The notes: generated from the letters alone by a model not told the origin. A DNA stretch of 59,239 bases from Ignavibacteriota bacterium (GCA_003142475.1 PLMK01000020.1:1-59239), one strand, 5' to 3'. Positions 18,627-28,018 are shown, counted from the first letter of the stretch. Program-made: numbers and translations.

Positions 18627-20291
18627 TTATGACGAGGAAGGTAATGCAGGTTCTGCAAAAATTGTTTTCTCACGCTCTACTGTCACTGTTCCCGCAGGTA
18701 CGCCTTTGGGTTTTCTTACGTACTTTCCTTCGCACATTGTCACAGGTACAAGTTTTGACTTCTTCATCTTGCTATAATATGCCGCGATCCCTGCCGCCTG
18801 CTCGATTGCCTGTTTGCTCACTTCACCCTTGCCGGTTCCAATTTTTAAAACCACATGCGAACCGCCTACACCGCGTGCATGAAACCAAAGATCGTTCTTT
18901 GCTGTATGGCGCGTTGAAAGGAGATCGTTGTTTTCGCCGCTCTTTCCTGCCCACACTTGAAAGCCGCCGGCAACTGTAAAGACCCGGAATGGCAGCTGTT
19001 CTTCTTTTTTTATCTGTCCAGATTTTTCTGTTTTCAATCCAAACTGAAAAAGTGCGGTCCGATTTTCTTCTGCAAAATGTTTCAAGTCTTCAGATGTTGA
19101 TATGTGTTCCATTCTATCTAAAAGCAGAGAGATGGATTTTTGCCGTTGTGTTAACTCCACAATTCGATGATGCTGTTCTTCTATCGCATGCCGGGATTTA
19201 TCGGCTTTCTCAAAGTAATGCTCGGCGTTTTTTGCCGGTGTCAGATGCTGGTCAAGCGGAATTTCGACAAGTGCATTGGAACCGTTCACAAAATCTTCCA
19301 CAACCGCTGTTGTTTCGCCTTTCTTAAGAAGATGTAATTGCGAGATCAAAAGTTTGCCGAATAATTCGTACTGCTCTGCACGATTTTGTTTCTCTACTTC
19401 CTCCGTAATTTTATGAAGTGTGTGTTCAATATGTTCGCGCTCTCGTTCCAGCACTCGGACAATATCTTCTTTTTCCTGAAGAATGCTTTTTTCATGGTAC
19501 AAATTGGCGCGATATGTTTGAATTGCTTCCGATACAGAATTATAGGTTTGAAACGTAAAATCACTCAAGTGATGCAGTGGAAGGATGGAGAATCTAACTG
19601 GCGATGTTCCGTCGAAGTACACACGCGGTAATGGTGGAGTAAGAAGTTCTTCATTCATCCTCTTTGCGGAATCCAGCAGCCGAGCAATTTCATTCTCCAG
19701 TAAAGCATTTACCGCTTGTTCACCATTCAGACCAACGCGTGCCAACAGTTCTTTTATAAGCACCGGACCAAATTGTGGAAACACACGCTTAAGTGCCATT
19801 GCAAGTGATAAATCAGCGTATGTGGAAAGAAATGTTTCTGAAATTACAGCACGAGACTTAGTCTGATTAGATTCAATTCCTGTGACTTTCGCATCAGATT
19901 TCTTCAAGAATGTTTCGGTGATTATACCGTTTGTATTGAGTAATAAAACATTCGCTTTCGATCCAAACAATTGTACTACAAACTCGCGCTTATCTTTCAA
20001 ACGAATATGCAGTTGTCGATCGGTCGGATGCATGAAAATATTATCGATTATAGTACCAGGTATGTCAGTAAAAAGATCGGCAGAGTTCCGTCGTGCGCGG
20101 GAAAAAGTCTTCCGTGCATAGATAAAATTATTCGCAGGTTCGCATCCGGTAATGATAACAGCTGGTGTCTCTTTAAATGAGATTACCAATTCACCTCGAT
20201 GTTGAGTAAATATTTCGTTCACTGTTTGTCCGGCAAACTCGTGCTCCAGCTCAGTTGCAACGTGAAATAGTGTATAATAATTTGTAATCAT
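18627..20291 (-). CDS. rqcH: NFACT-family ribosome quality-control factor (RqcH)
   Basis: The homologue of RqcH/Rqc2/NEMF, which binds obstructed large ribosomal subunits and, in bacteria, recruits tRNA-Ala to add alanine tails to stalled peptides. At 554 aa it has the NFACT-N domain (MITNYYTLFHVATELEHEF start), central coiled coil (about 270-420) and C-terminal NFACT-R domain with NDLWFHARGVGGSHVVLK. In many Gram-positives it is annotated as fibronectin-binding protein; the quality-control role is better supported for the family. It is divergent from yicC across a region with DnaA boxes. Confidence 0.9.
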   Translation of the reverse strand: MITNYYTLFHVATELEHEFAGQTVNEIFTQHRGELVISFKETPAVIITGCEPANNFIYARKTFSRARRNSADLFTDIPGTIIDNIFMHPTDRQLHIRLKDKREFVVQLFGSKANVLLLNTNGIITETFLKKSDAKVTGIESNQTKSRAVISETFLSTYADLSLAMALKRVFPQFGPVLIKELLARVGLNGEQAVNALLENEIARLLDSAKRMNEELLTPPLPRVYFDGTSPVRFSILPLHHLSDFTFQTYNSVSEAIQTYRANLYHEKSILQEKEDIVRVLEREREHIEHTLHKITEEVEKQNRAEQYELFGKLLISQLHLLKKGETTAVVEDFVNGSNALVEIPLDQHLTPAKNAEHYFEKADKSRHAIEEQHHRIVELTQRQKSISLLLDRMEHISTSEDLKHFAEENRTALFQFGLKTEKSGQIKKEEQLPFRVFTVAGGFQVWAGKSGENNDLLSTRHTAKNDLWFHARGVGGSHVVLKIGTGKGEVSKQAIEQAAGIAAYYSKMKKSKLVPVTMCEGKYVRKPKGVPAGTVTVEREKTIFAEPALPSSS

Positions 20292-20304
20292 TGTTGTTTA
20301 TCTG

Positions 20305-20395
20305 TTATCCACAATCCCTAATTAAAGTCCGCAAAAATGAAAGGAATTGCAATCCCGATGTGGATAACTCGTGGATAGTGGTGTGCAAATGATGT
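20305..20395. promoter_or_regulatory. DnaA-box cluster between rqcH and yicC
   Basis: Two perfect consensus DnaA boxes lie 45 bases apart in opposite orientation: TTATCCACA at 20305-20313 and TGTGGATAA at 20359-20367. A weaker copy (CGTGGATAG) follows directly, then a direct repeat of TGTGCAAA. The spot is the divergent promoter region of rqcH and yicC. It could be a DnaA-regulated promoter or a titration site; nothing else nearby marks an origin. Confidence 0.45.
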
Positions 20396-20468
20396 GCAAA
20401 AGTAAGTCTTGCCGTACCCTCGAAATTTCCGTACATTTTATTGGAATCATTTAATCAAAGGAGTTTTA

Positions 20469-21350
20469 ATGGTAGCAAGTATGACCGGTTTTGGCCGTGC
20501 AGAAGTCAACAAAGACGGCATTACCGTCAGAACAGAGGTTCGCAGTGTGAACAGCCGTTATCTTGATCTGACACTGCGTTTACCGCGCAACTTTTCCCAG
20601 CGGGAAAAAGAATTGAAAGATATTGTCCGCACGTTTTTAAATCGGGGCAATTTAAATATTACTGTAAAAGTTGAACATGATTCAAACGATGTCGTTCCAT
20701 TGAAAGTGAACAAAGCAGCGGCAAAATCGTATTACAAACTTTTAAATGAAATCCGCAAGTCTGTAAAATTGCGCGAGCATGTAAAACTTGAACACTTGTT
20801 AACATTTTCTGACGTGCTTGAACCTGTGGATGAAGAAGAAACCGATGAGACTGAATGGGAACTTGTACAGGAATCAGTCCGTCAGGCGCTCGAGAGTCTC
20901 AATGCGATGCGCGCTCAAGAAGGATGCGAACTGGCTGCCGATCTTGAAAAGCGAATTCGCTGGATGGATGAGACATTGAATGAAGTAGAAAAACTTTCAA
21001 AGGAGCGGATTCCTGAAGAACGTATAAATCTACAGAAACGCATTTCAGAATTGGTAGAAGATAAATTTGTCATCGATCAAAACCGGTTAGAATTGGAAAT
21101 CGCGCTGCTGGTGGATAAATTAGATATAACGGAAGAATGTGTCCGTTACCGCAGCCATAATAAATATTTTCTGGAAGCGCTCAACAAGAATGAAGCTGCA
21201 GGCCGAAAATTAAACTTCCTTGTGCAGGAAATGAACCGTGAGGCAAATACCATCGGCTCCAAATCCAGCGATGCCACAATTGCACATTTGATTGTTGGAT
21301 TAAAGGAAGAATTGGAAAAAATTCGGGAACAGTTGCAGAACATAGAGTAA
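20469..21350 (+). CDS. yicC: YicC/YloC-family endoribonuclease
   Basis: A 293-aa member of the YicC family, conserved bacterial endoribonucleases linked to stationary-phase growth and small-RNA decay in E. coli. The N-terminus MVASMTGFGRAE and the internal VRSVNSRYLDLTLRLPR are family hallmarks, and the C-terminal DUF1732 part has FLVQEMNREANTIGSKSSD. The start is ATG 20469, preceded by AAAGGAG; 20 upstream in-frame codons lack support. Its stop overlaps the gmk start by one base, and yicC-gmk-rpoZ-coaBC is a common gene order. Confidence 0.93.
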   Translation: MVASMTGFGRAEVNKDGITVRTEVRSVNSRYLDLTLRLPRNFSQREKELKDIVRTFLNRGNLNITVKVEHDSNDVVPLKVNKAAAKSYYKLLNEIRKSVKLREHVKLEHLLTFSDVLEPVDEEETDETEWELVQESVRQALESLNAMRAQEGCELAADLEKRIRWMDETLNEVEKLSKERIPEERINLQKRISELVEDKFVIDQNRLELEIALLVDKLDITEECVRYRSHNKYFLEALNKNEAAGRKLNFLVQEMNREANTIGSKSSDATIAHLIVGLKEELEKIREQLQNIE

Positions 21351-21919
21351 TGAGCGGAAAATTAATTATGATGGCCGCTCCTAGTGGTTGCGGTAAAACG
21401 ACAATTGCAAAGGCGATTCTGGCAAACCATCCCGATATGCTGTTCTCAGTTTCGGCCACAACGCGCCCGAAACGTGGCAACGAAGTAGAAGGGAAAGATC
21501 ATTTTTTTCTGACTAAAAAAGAATTTGAAAAGTATCTCTGTAATGGCGATTTGGCAGAGTGGGAAGAAATTTATGGTAATTATTATGGAACATTGAAAAG
21601 TGAGATCAACCGGGCGCTTCAGCAAGGTCACACGATGTTGTTTGATATAGATGTCAAAGGTGCGTTATCGATTCGGAGACATTTTCCGAATGAGTCCATT
21701 CTTATATTTATCAAACCACCAAGCTTTGAGGTATTGAAGAAACGATTGGAAAGTCGGAATACAGAGAATCCGGAAACACTTAAATGCCGGCTGGAGCGTG
21801 TACCGCTGGAAATGGAACAAGGGCAGCAATTTGATTTTCAAGTTGTGAACGATGATTTGCAAAAGGCCATCAACGAAGTGGATAAAATCGTTCAAGCAAA
21901 CATCAAGAATATTATTTAA
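21350..21919 (+). CDS. gmk: Guanylate kinase
   Basis: Phosphorylates GMP to GDP with ATP, 189 aa, full length. The P-loop APSGCGKTT is near residues 10-18, and the GMP-binding segment SVSATTRPKRGNEVEGKDHFF (S, R and E/Y contacts) follows, with a lid region rich in arginines around 130-145. It overlaps yicC by one base (TAATG), so translation is likely coupled, and rpoZ follows after 29 bases. Confidence 0.96.
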   Translation: MSGKLIMMAAPSGCGKTTIAKAILANHPDMLFSVSATTRPKRGNEVEGKDHFFLTKKEFEKYLCNGDLAEWEEIYGNYYGTLKSEINRALQQGHTMLFDIDVKGALSIRRHFPNESILIFIKPPSFEVLKKRLESRNTENPETLKCRLERVPLEMEQGQQFDFQVVNDDLQKAINEVDKIVQANIKNII

Positions 21920-21948
21920 TCACATTCATAGTTAATGGAGGTAGAACA

Positions 21949-22305
21949 GTGTCAGTCAAACCAGTTGCAATGCACGAATTTTTAAAACAAACCGGGAACA
22001 TTTACGAAGCTATAATCGTGGCTTCTAAACGTGCGCGGCAAATTCACGATGATATGAAGATCGAGTTGACACAACAGCTCGAAACGCTGAAAGCGTTGAA
22101 TGCAACACCAGAACCGGAAGATGATATGGAAGTCGCAACTGTCAACCCGGATCAGCTCAAAATTAGTTTAGAGTTTGAAAAAAGTCCTAAGCCGACAGAA
22201 GTTGCGATCAACGAAGTGCGGGAGAAGAAGATTCCATATCATTATAAGGAACATGTTGATTTCTTCGCGAAAGACACTTCTAAAGATACATCGACAGAAG
22301 AGTAA
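21949..22305 (+). CDS. rpoZ: RNA polymerase omega subunit, Chlorobi/Bacteroidota type
   Basis: A 118-aa omega-like protein. The conserved core GNIYEAIIVASKRARQI (residues about 16-32) is the helix that packs on beta-prime in RpoZ/Rpb6; a long acidic linker and a tail with IPYHYKEHVDFF follow. It starts at GTG 21949, with GGAGGT seven bases upstream. It stands between gmk and coaBC, the usual position. The C-terminus is longer than in E. coli omega. Confidence 0.85.
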   Translation: MSVKPVAMHEFLKQTGNIYEAIIVASKRARQIHDDMKIELTQQLETLKALNATPEPEDDMEVATVNPDQLKISLEFEKSPKPTEVAINEVREKKIPYHYKEHVDFFAKDTSKDTSTEE

Positions 22306-22316
22306 CGAGAGACGCG

Positions 22317-23525
22317 ATGCGCGGCAAGCATGTCTTGGTTGGCGTCACGGGTGGAATTGCAGCATACAAAGTTGGTTATCTCATTCGTGAACTGATAAAA
22401 TCCGATGCAGAAGTTAAAGTGATGATGACCGAAGCGGGAACGCGTTTCGTTACACCGCTCACGTTCTCGGCACTTTCCAAAAATCCGGTCTTCACCGATC
22501 TGTGGTCAAGCAACCAATCGTCGGATTCCGACATCAGCACGCAGCACATAGATCTTGCCAACTGGGCGGATGTTCTTGTTATCGCACCGGCATCTGCGAA
22601 TACTATTGCCAAACTGACGTACGGCATTTCAGATAACCTGCTGACCGTTGTCTCTCTTGCAACCGCACGACCGATCATTCTTGCGCCAACAATGGATACG
22701 GAGATGTATCTTAATGCCATCACGCAGAAGAATCTAACAATCTTAAAAGAACGCGGTTATTTCATCATCCCGCCGGCAGAAGGCGAACTTGCCAGCGGCT
22801 TGAGCGGACCGGGACGTTTGCCTGAAATCAAAATTCTTATTGAGACGATAGAAAAAGTTCTTGGCCATTCAATACAAGATTTGAAAAAGAAACGGATCCT
22901 CATCACAGCCGGGCCGACATTTGAAGCAATTGACCCGGTTCGTTTTATGGGAAATCATTCTTCAGGAAAAATGGGATTTGCAATTGCAAATGCTGCTGCG
23001 CAACGCGGTGCAGATGTAACACTTATCGCCGGGCCGGTGGTTCGTGAAACACCGCGCAACGTCAAACGAATCGATGTTGAATCGGCGCAAGAAATGTTGA
23101 CCGCTGTTCTTGCACAAACTAAAAAAACAGATGCTGTAATTATGTCGGCAGCGGTTGCGGATTTTACACCTGTCCATCCGGCAAAGCATAAAATAAAAAA
23201 ACAACCCGGCAGCGAGACACTGGAAATAACGCTGAAAGCAACACCGGATATTCTTGCAATACTCGGCAAAAGGAAACGGAAAATGGTGCTTGTCGGATTT
23301 GCACTGGAGACAAAAGATGCACTTGCCGGCGCAAAAGACAAACTTCGGAAAAAAAATCTTGACCTCATCGTACTTAATTCTTTTAATGAACGAAATCGCG
23401 TATTCGGTTCCGATGTGAACACGGTTACTTTGATTGACCATTTTGGTAACGTGGCAAGATTTCCAAAGTTGTCAAAGTTTGATGTAGCGAACAAAATTCT
23501 TGATAAAATCAAAAAGCTTGTATAA
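22317..23525 (+). CDS. coaBC: Bifunctional phosphopantothenoylcysteine decarboxylase / phosphopantothenate-cysteine ligase
   Basis: Two steps of coenzyme A synthesis in one 402-aa protein. The N-terminal flavoprotein (CoaC) has VTGGIAAYK, APASANTIAKLTYGISDNLL and the PTMDTEMY segment. The C-terminal CoaB ligase has ITAGPTFEAIDPVRF and NHSSGKMG, and AAVADFTP. At the position of the E. coli ACGD motif, whose cysteine reduces the intermediate, this protein reads ASGL before SGPGRLPE. Serine there is known in some lineages, from memory, but it is a real difference from E. coli. It begins 11 bases after rpoZ. Confidence 0.95.
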   Translation: MRGKHVLVGVTGGIAAYKVGYLIRELIKSDAEVKVMMTEAGTRFVTPLTFSALSKNPVFTDLWSSNQSSDSDISTQHIDLANWADVLVIAPASANTIAKLTYGISDNLLTVVSLATARPIILAPTMDTEMYLNAITQKNLTILKERGYFIIPPAEGELASGLSGPGRLPEIKILIETIEKVLGHSIQDLKKKRILITAGPTFEAIDPVRFMGNHSSGKMGFAIANAAAQRGADVTLIAGPVVRETPRNVKRIDVESAQEMLTAVLAQTKKTDAVIMSAAVADFTPVHPAKHKIKKQPGSETLEITLKATPDILAILGKRKRKMVLVGFALETKDALAGAKDKLRKKNLDLIVLNSFNERNRVFGSDVNTVTLIDHFGNVARFPKLSKFDVANKILDKIKKLV

Positions 23526-23569
23526 GTAATTTCTAGAGCATTCATCGTCTCTGAATTCAATCATTTCAC

Positions 23570-24400
23570 ATGTCTCTCAACGAAGAACTCAAAAATATTC
23601 TTACCGATACCGAACGATTCCTGAAACAGCAGCAGGAATTGTACGGCGATACGATTTTTGTACCGAAAAATGAACCACTTTCTTCCGACTCAACACCGAT
23701 GCCTGCACCGGCAATCGCCGGGCCTGCTGCTCCTGAGATCGACCTCTTCGGGAATGCCGCTCAACCGACAACAAACCATCATAAAACCGGAGAATCGATA
23801 TTGCCAGCATTTCCTAATGAATTGTGGACAAAAACAAAGAATCTTGAAGAATTAAATAACGCAATCAATACCTGCATAAAATGCGACCTTGGAAAGACAA
23901 GAATCAAATTTGTATTCGGCGTAGGAAATCCGAAAGCAGATGTAGTCGTTGTCGGCGAAGCGCCAGGTGCTGATGAAGATGAAAAGGGTGAACCATTCGT
24001 CGGACGCGCCGGACAGCTGCTCAATAAAATACTTGAAGCAGTCCAGTTTAAACGAGAGGAAGTTTTCATTTGCAATATACTCAAATGCCGCCCGCCGAAC
24101 AATCGTGACCCGCAAACGGAAGAAATTGATTGTTGCGAGCCGTATCTTTGGAAGCAATTAGAAATTATCAGCCCAAAAATGATTCTCTGTGCTGGACGCA
24201 TTGCCGGTCAATCGCTGCTGAAGACGAATTCCACGTTGACGCTTTTACGCGGCAAGGTGCATGATTATCGAGGCATTCCGCTGATGGTAACGTATCATCC
24301 GGCGGCATTGCTTCGCAATCCGAACTGGAAGAGACCATGCTGGGAAGATATGCAGCAGTTCAGAAAATTATATGACGAGATGAAAAGTCATAAGTCATAA
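23570..24400 (+). CDS. Family-4 uracil-DNA glycosylase (Fe-S)
   Basis: Removes uracil from DNA. The 276-aa protein has the four [4Fe-4S] cysteines C102/C105 (CIKC), C173 ([13 protein letters not shown]) and C188 or C189. Motif [15 protein letters not shown] is at 129-143 and the HPAALLRNP motif around 243-251. The first about 85 residues are a proline-rich, poorly conserved extension typical of this subfamily. The stop codon lies within a 7-base tandem repeat. The gene follows coaBC by 44 bases and a ferritin-VIT1 fusion follows. Confidence 0.93.
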   Translation: MSLNEELKNILTDTERFLKQQQELYGDTIFVPKNEPLSSDSTPMPAPAIAGPAAPEIDLFGNAAQPTTNHHKTGESILPAFPNELWTKTKNLEELNNAINTCIKCDLGKTRIKFVFGVGNPKADVVVVGEAPGADEDEKGEPFVGRAGQLLNKILEAVQFKREEVFICNILKCRPPNNRDPQTEEIDCCEPYLWKQLEIISPKMILCAGRIAGQSLLKTNSTLTLLRGKVHDYRGIPLMVTYHPAALLRNPNWKRPCWEDMQQFRKLYDEMKSHKS

Positions 24401-24409
24401 GTCATAAGT
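24386..24409 (+). repeat. 7-base tandem repeat across the UDG stop codon
   Basis: AGTCATA is repeated three times head to tail, plus a partial copy (AGT). The TAA of the glycosylase gene falls inside it, so a change in copy number would shift the last codons or the stop. Confidence 0.7.
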
Positions 24410-24422
24410 ACAATTGATGTAA

Positions 24423-25583
24423 GTGAATAAGAATAAAGAATATATCGGCAATTTAAAAAAAGCATGGCGTGATGAAATGCTGAGCGCCACGAATTACCGC
24501 GCACTTGCTGAACAGGAAAAGAATCCGGAAAGAAAATCTATTTTCATCCGAATGGCAGAAGCGGAAGACCGCCATGCCGAACGATGGGCTACACGCCTGA
24601 AGGAATTTGGCATTGAGATGGGTTCATTCAGGGAAAACCCGATAGAGCTGCTACGGAGGAGAATGCTGCTGAAGAGCTCTCCAGAAGCCGCCGCTCAAAT
24701 GCTTGAAGTGGGTGAAAGTGATGCCGATAAATTATATGAAGTGATGATTGATGCGGCAGAAAGCGACGCAGAGCGTGAATTATTGCTCGATGTTCAGCGG
24801 GAAGAAAATGCACACAGTCTGATGCTGCAGGAGATGTCAAATCCGCGCGTCACGCGCCATCCGCAAAGCCGACTGGATCGCATCCTTGGAAAAGAAAAAT
24901 GGCATGCCACTGCCGGCGGCTGGATTGGTCAGGCAATTTACGGCGTGAACGATGGGCTCGGCGCGGCATTCGGCGTTGTAAGCGGGGTAGCAGGCGCAAC
25001 AGCAGCAAACAGCGAATTTATATTGTTGAGCGGACTTGCAGTTGCGGTTGCATCTGCATTATCGATGGGCAGCGGTGCGTACCTCGCTGCAAAATCTGAG
25101 CGAGAAGTTTACGAAGCAGAAATTGAAAAGGAAAAGCGCGAGATTGAAGAGCATCCGGAAGAAGAACAGGAAGAGATGGATCTCTTCTACCAACTCAAAG
25201 GATTTTCACCGGAAGAAGCTAAAAAAATGGCGGCAAAACTTGCCGAGCAGCCGGAACAATTTCTCAAAACTCTGGCGCATGAAGAACTGGGACTTTCAGA
25301 AAAGTCGTTTCCGAACCAGTGGAAATCAGCATTCAGTGCAATGATCAGCACAGCGCTTGGCGCTATCATCCCTGTTCTTCCTTTCGTATTTTGGTCGGGA
25401 ATGGAAGCGCTCATTATTTCGTTTATTATTAGTACAGCGGCACACTTTGCAGTCGGTGCATCGAAGGTACTTGTCACCGGACGTTCGTGGCTCAAGAGCG
25501 GCACCGAGATGACGCTTGTTGGATTAGGCGAAGCAATCACAACGTATCTCATTGGCATGCTCATTGCGCCGATGATTAGATAG
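24423..25583 (+). CDS. Ferritin-like / VIT1-CCC1 fusion membrane protein (MbfA-like)
   Basis: A 386-aa fusion. The N-terminal about 140 residues form a ferritin-like four-helix bundle with diiron-type motifs (EAEDRHAERW around residues 46-55, and REENAHS). The remainder is a VIT1/CCC1 transporter domain, with GVNDGLGAAFGVVSG and SMGSGAYLAAKSERE, and four to five membrane helices. A charged EEHPEEEQEEM loop is the expected cytoplasmic metal-binding segment. MbfA-type proteins export iron and limit peroxide stress. The start is GTG 24423, with a weak Shine-Dalgarno sequence. Iron or manganese as substrate is inferred from the family. Confidence 0.88.
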   Translation: MNKNKEYIGNLKKAWRDEMLSATNYRALAEQEKNPERKSIFIRMAEAEDRHAERWATRLKEFGIEMGSFRENPIELLRRRMLLKSSPEAAAQMLEVGESDADKLYEVMIDAAESDAERELLLDVQREENAHSLMLQEMSNPRVTRHPQSRLDRILGKEKWHATAGGWIGQAIYGVNDGLGAAFGVVSGVAGATAANSEFILLSGLAVAVASALSMGSGAYLAAKSEREVYEAEIEKEKREIEEHPEEEQEEMDLFYQLKGFSPEEAKKMAAKLAEQPEQFLKTLAHEELGLSEKSFPNQWKSAFSAMISTALGAIIPVLPFVFWSGMEALIISFIISTAAHFAVGASKVLVTGRSWLKSGTEMTLVGLGEAITTYLIGMLIAPMIR

Positions 25584-25637
25584 AAAATTTCCAACCACGA
25601 ATTCTAATCCGTGGAATTTGTAAGGAGAATAAGTTGT

Positions 25638-27068
25638 ATGTCAGATCCAAGAAAAATAATTGACTTCAACACACCACAGTCGGTGTCCACGGAAGGGCGC
25701 GTACCGCCTCAAGCAGTGGATGTAGAGGAAGCGGTCATTGGAGCGATGCTTTTAGAAAAGGATGCCATCGCCAAGGCGATTGAAACACTGGATGACACCG
25801 CTTTTTATAAACCAGCGCATCAAAGTATTTATCGCGCAATGATGGCGTTGTTTGAACGAAGCGAACCTGTCGATCTTATCACGCTGACAGAAGAACTCCG
25901 CCGGCGTGGTGATCTTGAAAAAATCGGTGGCGAGTATTATCTCACCGAGCTCACAACAAAAGTTTCAAGCGCTGCAAACATAGAATATCATGCACACATC
26001 GTACTGGAACGAGCGTTGATGCGGCAATTGATTCACTCCTCATCAGAAGTCATTAATCGTGCGTACAGCGAAACCGAAGATGCGCTCGGTTTGCTTGATC
26101 AAGCGGAACAAAATATATTCGATATCTCCGAACAACGGATGAAAAAAAGTTTTGTCTCGATGAACACTGCCGTGCACAAAACGATGGATATGTTGCAAAG
26201 TATTCACGGCAAGCACAGCGGTGTTACCGGTGTGCCATCGGGTTTTGCCGATCTTGATTCGCTCACAGGCGGATTCCAACCATCTGATCTTATTATTATC
26301 GCAGGTCGTCCGTCGCAAGGAAAGACAGCGCTCGCGCTTTCTGTTGCACGCAATGCGACAGTGCTGCATGATGTTCCCATCGGTATGTTCAGCCTTGAAA
26401 TGTCCACACAGCAATTAGTGATGCGATTGATGTGTGCAGAAGCGCGCGTGGATGCACACAAGGTTCGCACAGGACGTTTGCCGGAAGATGAATGGAAGAA
26501 GTTAAGCATGAGTGTCGGCAGGCTCTACAAAGCAAAGATGTTTATCGATGACACACCCGGACTTGCTGTGCTGGAATTGAGAGCGAAAGCACGCCGCCTT
26601 AAAGTAGAACACGACATCGGTCTCGTCATAGTGGACTATCTTCAATTGATGCAAGGACCAAGAAATGCTCAAAGTCGTGAGCAAGAGATCTCCGCTATCT
26701 CACGATCACTCAAATCGCTTGCAAAAGAATTGAATATTCCAGTCATCGCGCTGTCGCAGTTGAATCGTTCTGTTGAATCGCGCAATGACAAACGGCCTGC
26801 ATTATCTGATTTGCGAGAATCCGGTGCTATCGAACAAGACGCCGACGTCGTTATTTTTGTTCATCGTCCTGAAATGTTTGGTATTACAGAACAAGATAAC
26901 GAACCAACGGAAGGTCTTGCAGAAATTATCATCGGTAAGCAACGTAACGGACCGACTGATACTGTGAAACTGCAATTCATTAAACAATATGCGAGATTTG
27001 AGAGTAGAACGGTATTTCGTCCTGAAACATTCTTGCCGGAAGAAACACCGGAAACAACGCCGTTCTAA
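25638..27068 (+). CDS. dnaB: Replicative DNA helicase DnaB
   Basis: The hexameric fork helicase, 476 aa. The N-terminal domain (VPPQAVDVEEAVIGAMLL) is followed by a linker and the RecA-like ATPase with Walker A AGRPSQGKTAL, Walker B LVIVDYLQLMQ and the C-terminal SRNDKRPALSDLRESGAIEQ region. The start is ATG 25638, ten bases after AAGGAG; a GTG nine codons earlier covers the Shine-Dalgarno sequence. No intein is present. dnaC and rplI, frequent partners, are absent here. Confidence 0.96.
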   Translation: MSDPRKIIDFNTPQSVSTEGRVPPQAVDVEEAVIGAMLLEKDAIAKAIETLDDTAFYKPAHQSIYRAMMALFERSEPVDLITLTEELRRRGDLEKIGGEYYLTELTTKVSSAANIEYHAHIVLERALMRQLIHSSSEVINRAYSETEDALGLLDQAEQNIFDISEQRMKKSFVSMNTAVHKTMDMLQSIHGKHSGVTGVPSGFADLDSLTGGFQPSDLIIIAGRPSQGKTALALSVARNATVLHDVPIGMFSLEMSTQQLVMRLMCAEARVDAHKVRTGRLPEDEWKKLSMSVGRLYKAKMFIDDTPGLAVLELRAKARRLKVEHDIGLVIVDYLQLMQGPRNAQSREQEISAISRSLKSLAKELNIPVIALSQLNRSVESRNDKRPALSDLRESGAIEQDADVVIFVHRPEMFGITEQDNEPTEGLAEIIIGKQRNGPTDTVKLQFIKQYARFESRTVFRPETFLPEETPETTPF

Positions 27069-27142
27069 TTTTCAAATTGTTAATTGTCAAATGCAAAGTA
27101 CTATCGCTTTCTGATAACTGCTCATGGGGAACTTGATTTGCT

Positions 27143-28018
27143 ATGAATCGTCGTACATTTCTGCAATTGATTCCTGTTCTTATAATCTTTCCCCTTTTTC
27201 TTCAGCAACAGAAGAAAACGACAGTTGAAATTTCTGATGATCCGAACGAATTGATCTGCAAGAATAAATTCAATCTCGCCGATTCGATGAAGTTGTGTGA
27301 GAAACCGATAAACGAAGTTGTCGTTGCGATTGCAAAATCTTTCATCGGAACAGATTATTCCGCCAATAGCTTAGATGCACCGGGCAAGGAACAGCTCGTT
27401 GTCAATCTGCAAACATTCGATTGTGTCACTTTCTATGAAAACGCACTTGTACTCGCGCGTTGTATTAAAAAGAATACACTGACCTTTGACGATTATAAAA
27501 AAGAGCTTCAATTTGTCCGTTACCGCGGTGGCATTATCGATGGTTATCCGAGCCGTTTGCATTACACATCTGACTATTTTTTTGATAACGAAAAGAAATT
27601 TGTATTGAAAGATGTGACCAAAGAATTTGGCGGAGTACCGTTCAAGAAGAAAATCAATTTTATGTCTACACATCCGGATTCATATCTTCAATTGAAAAAT
27701 TCTCCAGAGTACGTGAAAGAAATCCGAAAGATTGAAGATGAAATGAACACACGATTGATGTTCCACATTCCGAAAGCGAAGATTAAAAGAATAGCATCAC
27801 AGATCAAGGACGGCGACATCATCGGCATCACCACAACAATCGAAGGATTGGATTGCACGCATACAGGCATTGCCATCTGGCAAAATGAAAAATTGCATTT
27901 GCTTCACGCGCCTATTCCCGGCTCGAAAGTGCAAATCACTGAAATGCCGCTCTCGGAATATCTCGCAAAGATCAAAAAAGATGCAGGAATTATAGTTGCG
28001 CGTCCGGTCGAGCCGTGA
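27143..28018 (+). CDS. DUF1460 family amidase-like protein, secreted
   Basis: A 291-aa NlpC/P60-like protein of the DUF1460 (N-acetylmuramoyl-L-alanine amidase-like) family. The N-terminal hydrophobic segment MNRRTFLQLIPVLIIFPLFL is a signal peptide or anchor. The predicted catalytic cysteine is C94 in TFDCVTFYEN and the histidine H240 in LDCTHTGIAIW. Family members are thought to trim cell-wall peptides, so a periplasmic role is inferred. It follows dnaB by 74 bases. Confidence 0.85.
   Translation: MNRRTFLQLIPVLIIFPLFLQQQKKTTVEISDDPNELICKNKFNLADSMKLCEKPINEVVVAIAKSFIGTDYSANSLDAPGKEQLVVNLQTFDCVTFYENALVLARCIKKNTLTFDDYKKELQFVRYRGGIIDGYPSRLHYTSDYFFDNEKKFVLKDVTKEFGGVPFKKKINFMSTHPDSYLQLKNSPEYVKEIRKIEDEMNTRLMFHIPKAKIKRIASQIKDGDIIGITTTIEGLDCTHTGIAIWQNEKLHLLHAPIPGSKVQITEMPLSEYLAKIKKDAGIIVARPVEP

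Noticed and set aside
22955-23560. 201-aa open frame on the minus strand across coaBC
   Set aside because: It is antisense to a clearly conserved gene, has no family likeness and no Shine-Dalgarno sequence; the codon pattern is a mirror of coaBC.
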